DNA of 7,866 nt. Source: an uncultured Haemophilus sp. Its GTDB lineage: Bacteria > Pseudomonadota > Gammaproteobacteria > Enterobacterales > Pasteurellaceae. Below the pieces are notes generated by a model that saw only the letters and a list, made by a program, of their open reading frames with translations, had not been told where the DNA came from and did no database searches. The position numbers and the translations under genes are program-made. The stretch is taken from contig CABSXY010000083.1 of assembly GCA_902481695.1 (NCBI GenBank), positions 1 to 7,866 of the forward strand, in the 5' to 3' direction. This document shows, piece by piece, positions 1 through 4,355 of this stretch. Every line of letters starts with the position of its first letter. The first letter of the stretch is position 1.

Positions 1-14
1 GACAACGTTAATAT

Positions 15-39
15 CTACTCACTATTGAGTAGCTTTTTT
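15..39 (+). terminator. Rho-independent terminator, plus strand, at window edge
   Basis: A 7-bp perfect stem (CTACTCA at 15-21, TGAGTAG at 26-32) with a 4-nt loop is followed by C and six T (34-39). The T-run lies on the plus-strand side, so it would end a plus-strand transcript coming from left of the window, convergent with the fructokinase gene. On the minus strand no T-run follows the stem, so it is not a convincing terminator for the fructokinase operon. Confidence 0.6.
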
Positions 40-78
40 CGTTTACTTATATAGGTTTTAATTATTTTTATAATAATC

Positions 79-1050
79 TTACCTATTTTTAATATATTCT
101 TGAATTTCTTCTAAGTTTGCATATGAGGCTATAGCACCTTTTTTAGTTGTACTATATGCAGCATAATGATTAGCAAATAATAAATAATCTCTTATAGTAT
201 CACAACTTAACTTATCTATACCATCAAGATTAACTTCATTTTCTAATAACTTAAATAAAAATGCTCCAATAAATGAATCTCCTGCTCCTGTTGTATCAAC
301 AACTTCAACTACATTACCTTCTATGCTAACTACTTTATCTTTAGTATATATTTCTGCTCCATCTTTACCTTTTGTAAAAATAACCATTTTTACGCTTCCA
401 TTAAATAGTACTTCTTTAGCATCTTCAATATTATTAAATCCTGTTATAAACTCTAATTCTTCATCTGATATTTTAACTATATGTGCAAAAGGTAAAAATT
501 CAAGTATAGCTTTTCTACATTCATCTTCACTATTCCATAATGGTAATCTTACATTTGGATCAAAACTTATAATACTATTATTATCTATAGCACAATCTAT
601 TGCTTTTTTATGTGCTTCTTTCATTGGACAATCTATTAAATCTACAGAACAAAAATGTAAGCTATGACAATCATTAAACCACTCTTTATTTATTTCACTT
701 TCATTTAACAACATATCCGCACTTGGATTTCTATAAAATGAAAAATCTCTATTTCCATCTTCTTTTAAAGAAACAAATGCAAGTCCAGTATTTGCTTTAT
801 TTGTCCTTAATACATAACTTGTATCAACATTAACTTTATTAAGTTCATCTATAATATAATCTCCAAATGCATCTTCACCTAGTTGTGAAATAAAATTAGA
901 TTTTCCTCCTAATTTACTAACTACTGCAGCCACATTAGCAGGTGCGCCTCCTGCTACTCTTTCAAATCCAACTACTTCTTTTAAACTACAACCCTTTTTA
1001 TTGGGTATAAAGTCAATTAATGCTTCTCCTATAGTTATTATTTTTTTCAT
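79..1050 (-). CDS. scrK: Fructokinase, PfkB/ribokinase family
   Basis: This is a complete 323-residue sugar kinase, the usual length for the PfkB family. It most likely phosphorylates cytosolic fructose with ATP to fructose-6-phosphate after sucrose-6-phosphate cleavage. Visible motifs are the N-terminal strand with GEALIDF, the substrate-side signature GGAPANVA (about 34-41), GEDAFG (about 58-63), DPNVR (about 164-168), and the C-terminal signature DTTGAGDSF (252-260). In that last motif the GAGD aspartate (D258) is the expected catalytic base and the glycines form the anion hole. The ATG has a strong GGAGGA ribosome site 5-6 nt upstream (1055-1060). It follows the RDD gene by about 45 bp on the same strand, itself preceded by an scrB remnant, so a sucrose operon is the natural context. 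Codons are strongly AT-biased (ATA, AGA, TTA), unlike the streptococcal genes to the right. A related hexose kinase specificity cannot be excluded from sequence alone. Confidence 0.9.
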   Translation of the reverse strand: MKKIITIGEALIDFIPNKKGCSLKEVVGFERVAGGAPANVAAVVSKLGGKSNFISQLGEDAFGDYIIDELNKVNVDTSYVLRTNKANTGLAFVSLKEDGNRDFSFYRNPSADMLLNESEINKEWFNDCHSLHFCSVDLIDCPMKEAHKKAIDCAIDNNSIISFDPNVRLPLWNSEDECRKAILEFLPFAHIVKISDEELEFITGFNNIEDAKEVLFNGSVKMVIFTKGKDGAEIYTKDKVVSIEGNVVEVVDTTGAGDSFIGAFLFKLLENEVNLDGIDKLSCDTIRDYLLFANHYAAYSTTKKGAIASYANLEEIQEYIKNR

Positions 1051-1095
1051 AATTTCCTCCGTTAATATCCCTATATTACAATATTTATTTCATTA

Positions 1096-1491
1096 TTATA
1101 CATTTATTACTTTTGTTCTTGCAATTATATCATGTAAGGCCTTACCATCTTCTCTCTTGCCCATAACATAATTTGAAACTAATACTAAAATAATACCGAT
1201 AAAAGGTATAGTATAAATTACTTTACATAATTCTCTTACAATAATATGTACTAAACTTGGATTGTTATAATTATCTGTAACTATCTTCATTCCCATCATA
1301 TATTTACCAAAATGATATCCTTTAAATATAACTGGTACTAGTATTAAATATATTGTAAATATTAAACTCCCAATGCTTAAGGCAAATGTAGAGTCTTTTC
1401 CTATATTTATAAAAATCCCTACTATCAATGCATAAATACCGACATTATCTATTAATAATGCCAATATTCTTGATGATATTTTAGTTTTCAA
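1096..1491 (-). CDS. RDD-family small integral membrane protein (TTG start)
   Basis: This is a small membrane protein with the RDD pattern: an early Arg and Asp in the first hydrophobic helix (SSRILALLIDN), a second helix after a short loop, a cytoplasmic GYHFGKYMMGMKI segment, and a third hydrophobic stretch near the C-terminus (YTIPFIGIILVLV). RDD proteins are poorly characterised; some have been linked to ion transport or stress, and no function is assigned here. I chose the TTG at 1489-1491 as start because GGAGG at 1501-1505 sits 9 nt upstream and the protein then begins directly with the conserved region (about 131 residues). The upstream in-frame ATG at 1510-1512 places that GGAGG inside the coding region and has a poor ribosome site of its own. 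With the TTG start it overlaps the end of the scrB remnant by 11 nt, typical of coupled translation. It may be a passenger of the sucrose operon. Confidence 0.75.
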   Translation of the reverse strand: MKTKISSRILALLIDNVGIYALIVGIFINIGKDSTFALSIGSLIFTIYLILVPVIFKGYHFGKYMMGMKIVTDNYNNPSLVHIIVRELCKVIYTIPFIGIILVLVSNYVMGKREDGKALHDIIARTKVINV

Positions 1492-1928
1492 TTTTATAGG
1501 CCTCCATTTCATAAATACAAATGCTACCTTTTAAATTTTCTCCACTAAGCTTTATTCCTACATTATCTTTAGTTGGATAGAATCTAGTAGTAAATACTTC
1601 TTCTCCATTATTAATAAATATTTCAATAGACGATTTATCACACAGTACTCTAAAGTTGTTTAATTTATCTAAGCTAACACTTCTGTTAGTTCTTCCATAA
1701 TCTCCCTGTGTAAAAGATAATGTAAATAATTGTTTTTCTCTATCATAACTTAAATTTACACAATTTTTTATAATACTTTCAAGTTTATCACATTTTTCTA
1801 AATTAACAATCATATCAAATGTATCGTATGCATCTTCATTTATATTTGAATTTATTTTAATATATTTTTTATCTTTTCTTAACTTATTAATTTCCTCTAC
1901 TGGATTTTGTATTAACTTATTATTTTTA
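1481..1928 (-). pseudogene. scrB: scrB sucrose-6-phosphate hydrolase, 3' fragment
   Basis: About 147 codons of the GH32 C-terminus remain, from the linker following the usual PREL segment to the natural stop. Full ScrB is about 480 residues. The missing N-terminal propeller carries all catalytic residues (NDPNG, RDP and EC motifs). The codon bias is AT-rich, like the RDD and fructokinase genes downstream, so the three belong to one donor operon. Confidence 0.75.
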
Positions 1929-2365
1929 ATTTCTCTTGACAGTGTATTTAAATCTATTCTTACTAATTTTAAAAACAAAACATATAGAGGAAAGGATAAA
2001 AGTGTAGGAATCCAATCTAGCCAAACGTTATTTTCCAAAGTAGTCTCTGATATTTTAAATACAAATTGAAAATAAAGAGCAGACAAACTGCTAAATATCT
2101 CATAGATAGCTAAAGTGAAAAAGCAATAGAATAAGGATTGAACCCAAGACCAATGTTTTTTTGTTTTTATGAATAAAACAATTAAAGGTAGGAAAAAGAA
2201 TTCACACCAAAATACAACATCATAAAAAAAATATTCAACAAATGTAAATATAATAGGTATAGTAAACAAATATATACGTTTAAACCTATAATCACTAACT
2301 TGTTGAAATATAACAAATCTAATGACCCATCCAATAAAAAATACTCCCTCATACTCAAATTTCAT
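1481..2365 (-). CDS. Chimeric ORF: BlpH/ComD-type kinase sensor domain fused to ScrB (GH32) C-terminal domain
   Basis: This 294-codon ORF is open throughout but has two unrelated halves. Residues 1 to about 145 are hydrophobic, with about five membrane helices (for example around 32-50, 51-67, 73-105 and 118-135). They resemble the N-terminal peptide-sensing membrane domain of streptococcal BlpH/ComD (HPK10) kinases. Residues from about 148 are the end of a GH32 sucrose-6-phosphate hydrolase: KLIQNPVEEINKLR is the family linker (LxQxPVEEL-LR), and DKSSIEIFINNGEEVFTTR (about 233-251) is the diagnostic motif of the C-terminal beta-sandwich. The start ATG overlaps the blpR stop as ATGA (2362-2365), with GAGAGGA about 10 nt upstream, as expected for blpR-blpH. 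The product lacks the kinase DHp/ATPase domains and the hydrolase propeller with its catalytic residues, so neither parent activity is expected. It is either an assembly join or a real recombination product. Confidence 0.8.
   Translation of the reverse strand: MKFEYEGVFFIGWVIRFVIFQQVSDYRFKRIYLFTIPIIFTFVEYFFYDVVFWCEFFFLPLIVLFIKTKKHWSWVQSLFYCFFTLAIYEIFSSLSALYFQFVFKISETTLENNVWLDWIPTLLSFPLYVLFLKLVRIDLNTLSREIKNNKLIQNPVEEINKLRKDKKYIKINSNINEDAYDTFDMIVNLEKCDKLESIIKNCVNLSYDREKQLFTLSFTQGDYGRTNRSVSLDKLNNFRVLCDKSSIEIFINNGEEVFTTRFYPTKDNVGIKLSGENLKGSICIYEMEAYKIEN
1940..2365 (-). pseudogene. blpH: blpH-like histidine kinase, 5' fragment (sensor domain only)
   Basis: This is the streptococcal part of the chimera, ending near codon 142. 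A full HPK10 kinase is about 440 residues, so the coiled linker, His-box and HATPase_c domain are all missing. Identity rests on position (directly behind blpR with the usual ATGA overlap) and on the polytopic aromatic-rich N-terminus, not on kinase motifs, which are absent. The genes normally expected after it (blpC pheromone, blpAB transporter) are not in the window. Confidence 0.65.
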
Positions 2366-3099
2366 CTCAAAGTAATCCTCTCAACTAAACCTTTTAATTT
2401 CATACGAGATACAAAACAAGATTCATCATTTTCAAAAAAAACAGTATGATTTGATTTGTCAATACGAATAATATTCTCTGGATTCACTACATAAGATCTA
2501 TGACTTTGGTAGAGCCTTTTGTCTGCCTTCGCAATATCTGAAACTTTACCATAAAATTCCATATGGCCTTTCTTCGTCGTTAAAATTACCTTATGAATCG
2601 TAGAAGAAGTCTCAAAATAAAGAATATCTGAAAAAGGAACTTGTATTTGAGAATGTTCTGATTTAAAACAAAATGAATCTTCACCTATTGTTTTATTAAC
2701 ACTACCAGTAGCATGTATCAAAACAGACGAAATAGCTTCCTGATAATCTTGATCACTTAACCCTTTGTCGATAAAGTCCAAAGCAGATACACGGTAACTG
2801 TAGGTGACTGGCATAAATTCTGAGTGAGTCGTCACAAAGACAATCGACGCACTAGGATCCTTTTCACGGATTTCACGCGCAATCTCCATTCCTCTCTTTT
2901 TATCTCCTTTAATTTCAATATCAAGAAAGAAAAATTGATGATTTCCTGTCTCTTTAATTGCATCTAACAACTGTTGAGGCTTACCAAAGACTTCTAAATA
3001 CCTATACCTCATTTTATTATCAGACATACATTTCTTAATCGCTGTCTCAATACGAGTTTGCTGAAAAAAATCATCTTCTAGAACAAAAATATTTAACAT
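2362..3099 (-). CDS. blpR: BlpR/ComE-type LytTR response regulator
   Basis: This is a complete 245-residue regulator of the AgrA/ComE/BlpR type. The receiver domain (about 1-130) has all key residues: the acidic pair D9-D10 after E8, phosphoacceptor D60 in FFFLDIEI, T91 in FVTTHSEF, and K112 in DFIDKG. The LytTR DNA-binding domain (about 140-243) shows the characteristic FYGKVSDI, QSHRSYVVNPENI and SRMKLKGL segments. In streptococci such regulators are phosphorylated by a pheromone-sensing HPK10 kinase and activate bacteriocin or competence genes through paired direct repeats. The ATG has AGAGGA (3105-3110) 5 nt upstream and starts 15 nt after the LytTR-only gene. Its stop overlaps the start of the kinase fragment by 4 nt. 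In this window its partner kinase is truncated, so as drawn it would be an orphan. The name is by family and context; ComE-like alternatives within the same family remain possible. Confidence 0.85.
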   Translation of the reverse strand: MLNIFVLEDDFFQQTRIETAIKKCMSDNKMRYRYLEVFGKPQQLLDAIKETGNHQFFFLDIEIKGDKKRGMEIAREIREKDPSASIVFVTTHSEFMPVTYSYRVSALDFIDKGLSDQDYQEAISSVLIHATGSVNKTIGEDSFCFKSEHSQIQVPFSDILYFETSSTIHKVILTTKKGHMEFYGKVSDIAKADKRLYQSHRSYVVNPENIIRIDKSNHTVFFENDESCFVSRMKLKGLVERITLR

Positions 3100-3114
3100 A
3101 CATATCCTCTTAAA

Positions 3115-3447
3115 CTATAAATTCTTCCAATCCTTTAAAACTTCAGTAAGTTTTCGTCGCGAACAGACAATGGAATTAACTTTACTATTATCAAAAATAA
3201 TTCGTCTAGTTCCTAAATCAATAGCCTTTATTCGCTTAAGATTAACTAAATATTTTCTATGACAGCGCCTAAAAACTAACCCCATATCTATTTCAAAGTC
3301 TTTTATTTTTCCATAAGCCTCAAAAATTCCATTATCAGTTATAAACTGCAAAAGTCTTGGACAATCTGACATTGTACCAATATATAGAATCTCTCCAATT
3401 GGGATTTTAACCGACATGCTATCTTTTTTAGCAACAATATAATCCAT
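3115..3447 (-). CDS. Stand-alone LytTR DNA-binding protein (BlpS-like)
   Basis: This protein of about 110 residues consists almost entirely of one LytTR domain with no receiver. IPIGEILYI, FEAYGKIKDF, FRRCHRKYLVNLKRI and CSRRKLTEVL align segment by segment with the LytTR half of the adjacent BlpR. The expected role is DNA binding at direct repeats, without phosphorylation control of its own. The pneumococcal blp locus has a gene of this type, blpS, immediately before blpR, which matches this order; the name is an inference. I chose the second of two adjacent ATGs (3445-3447) because AAGGGGG (3453-3459) lies 5 nt upstream; the first ATG (3448-3450) would leave only 2 nt. The frame stays open to an ATG at 3589-3591, but that extension has no domain similarity, lacks a good ribosome site and would cover the divergent promoter region. 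Three cysteines (in SDC, RCH and VCS) are noticeable. It is probably co-transcribed with blpR. Confidence 0.8.
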   Translation of the reverse strand: MDYIVAKKDSMSVKIPIGEILYIGTMSDCPRLLQFITDNGIFEAYGKIKDFEIDMGLVFRRCHRKYLVNLKRIKAIDLGTRRIIFDNSKVNSIVCSRRKLTEVLKDWKNL

Positions 3448-3459
3448 CATTTCCCCCTT

Positions 3460-3496
3460 ACTATAACATAATTTAATCATAACAAAGAGTTCTCTT
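3460..3496 (-). promoter_or_regulatory. Extended -10 promoter with a small palindrome upstream, for the LytTR-only gene and blpR
   Basis: On the minus strand TG-T-TATGAT (3484 down to 3476) is an extended -10 element with no good -35. It would give a leader of roughly 20 nt containing the AAGGGGG site. A palindrome AAGAG-TT-CTCTT (3485-3496) lies directly upstream, where the -35 should be, and could be an operator. A second match, TG-T-TATAGT (3468-3460), is too close to the ribosome site to be used comfortably. This is pattern-based inference only. Confidence 0.4.
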
Positions 3497-3572
3497 AAAA
3501 AACTAAAATTACATCCAACGGTACTTTTTTTGTCATAAACGGTAAAATTATCTCTGTCATTACAAAATAAAC

Positions 3573-3582
3573 ACCATTCACG
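3573..3582 (+). promoter_or_regulatory. Possible BlpR/ComE-type half-site
   Basis: ACCATTCACG resembles one 9-10 bp repeat of the BlpR-type binding sites as I remember them (ACCATTCA core). It lies about 70 nt before the receiver-only gene, a distance suited to activation of that gene. No convincing second repeat is seen about 21-22 bp to either side, so the call is weak. Confidence 0.25.
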
Positions 3583-3644
3583 ACAAGTCAAACCTCTTAT
3601 TTACTCATCATGATAAAATTGATAATAAAAAGAAAGGTAAAATT

Positions 3645-4043
3645 ATGAGTGATAAAATCTATATAATTCAACCATTTAGATATCAACAACCACTGACCAA
3701 AATCCTTAAACAATTGCTTAAGACAAAATACCCTAATACCAGATTAAAAATTAAACATAAACAAGGTGATATTCAAAAACAAAAACTAGGTACACCCACT
3801 AATGTCTATTTTATCATATACAATCCTCAACTAGAATCTTGGGATGGATTACATATCTCCAAAAAAATCAGACAAATAGAACCAAAATCTATTCTGATAT
3901 TAGTCTCAACCATTATGGACCACACCAAATTTTTCAGAAGTCATATCGGATTTTTAGGAGTCATTAATTTTCACAAATTCTCTAAATCTGAAATAGAAGA
4001 TTATCTAGAATATTGCTTTAAATTAATATCAAAAGTCGTTTAA
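3645..4043 (+). CDS. Receiver-only pseudo-response-regulator, LytTR-regulator family
   Basis: This 132-residue protein aligns over nearly its whole length with the receiver domain of the neighbouring BlpR and stops where the LytTR domain should begin. Matching segments are IYIIQPFRYQQ with IFVLEDDFFQQ, YFIIYNPQLESWDGL with FFFLDIEIKGDKKRGM, ISKKIRQIEP with IAREIREKDP, and ILVSTI with VFVTTH. The metal-binding acidic residues are replaced (EDD to QPF) and the phosphoacceptor aspartate is Asn (N60). The lysine (K111) and Thr/Ser (S88, T89) positions are kept. It therefore should not be phosphorylated in the normal way and may act by protein-protein contact with BlpR or the LytTR-only protein. 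It has no signal peptide or membrane segment. The ATG has AGAAAGG about 7 nt upstream. It is divergent from the LytTR-only gene. In pneumococcus a small gene of unknown role, blpT, occupies a comparable position; equivalence is unproven. Confidence 0.7.
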   Translation: MSDKIYIIQPFRYQQPLTKILKQLLKTKYPNTRLKIKHKQGDIQKQKLGTPTNVYFIIYNPQLESWDGLHISKKIRQIEPKSILILVSTIMDHTKFFRSHIGFLGVINFHKFSKSEIEDYLEYCFKLISKVV

Positions 4044-4168
4044 GAATATTTCATAGAAAAGATAAACTAAACTCCATTATCAAATTGAATATGATTCTGC
4101 TCTATAATTTTAAAATAATTATTGTTTGTTGATAATATATTAATCAGCAAATGAGTCTTTCCTATGTG
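4044..4168. other. AT-rich intergenic stretch without recognisable gene
   Basis: Between the receiver-only gene and the hairpin cluster there is very AT-rich DNA with no ORF of note, no T-run terminator for the plus strand, and no clear promoter. Plus-strand transcription may run on to the bidirectional terminator near 4319-4344. Confidence 0.5.
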
Positions 4169-4207
4169 AAAAAAAAATGCCTGAAAACTATTAAGTTTTC
4201 AGGCATT
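4169..4207 (-). terminator. Strong Rho-independent terminator, minus strand
   Basis: A perfect 14-bp stem (AATGCCTGAAAACT at 4176-4189, AGTTTTCAGGCATT at 4194-4207) with a 4-nt loop is preceded on the plus strand by nine A (4169-4177). On the minus strand this is a stem followed by a U-run. It lies about 150 nt beyond the surface-protein gene, which already has its own terminator, so it seems to serve a separate short transcript. Confidence 0.75.
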
Positions 4208-4318
4208 CGGAAGTTTTGAGACATTAGACTCAAAACTTAGTCATGGAACTTCGCAGAAGGTCGCTGACGTCCGTCATCACATAAGGAAAGGCTCAGTAGA
4301 AGATTGCATTTTCATAAT
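4208..4318 (-). ncRNA. Candidate small RNA or dispersed structured repeat
   Basis: This block of about 110 bp lies between two terminators and holds several inverted repeats. These are AAGTTTTGAG/CTCAAAACTT (4211-4220, 4229-4238; 8-nt loop), CTTC/GAAG (4249-4252, 4256-4259) and TGACG/CGTCA (4265-4269, 4272-4276). It is less AT-rich than the flanking DNA. Read on the minus strand it ends in the strong terminator at 4169-4207. Only tiny reading frames occur, so it is more likely a structured RNA or an intergenic repeat than a gene. No promoter could be assigned. Confidence 0.3.
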
Positions 4319-4344
4319 AAAAAAACGGCAGTTGCCGTTTTTTT
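4319..4344. terminator. Bidirectional Rho-independent terminator
   Basis: Seven A, the stem AACGGC/GCCGTT around a short loop, and seven T (4338-4344) form a symmetric element that works in either direction. On the minus strand it begins 12 nt after the stop codon of the LPXTG protein gene and is its natural terminator. On the plus strand it could stop transcription from the receiver-only gene. Confidence 0.8.
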
Positions 4345-4355
4345 GTCTATAATGA

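Noticed and set aside
1..78. Terminator for the fructokinase operon on the minus strand
   Set aside because: The only good stem (15-32) has its T-run on the plus-strand side. The imperfect ATTATT/AATAAT repeat near 60-77 is too weak.
323..667. Plus-strand ORF opposite the fructokinase
   Set aside because: It is a Ser/Leu-rich shadow with no ribosome site, lying over conserved kinase codons.
1900..1960. Insertion sequence or phage attachment site at the composition boundary
   Set aside because: No inverted repeat pair, target duplication, transposase, integrase or tRNA is visible on either side.
3448..3591. N-terminal extension of the LytTR-only gene to an ATG at 3591 (158 residues)
   Set aside because: The extra residues match no part of a LytTR domain and lack a good ribosome site. 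They would cover the divergent promoter region, whereas the ATG at 3447 has AAGGGGG at proper spacing.
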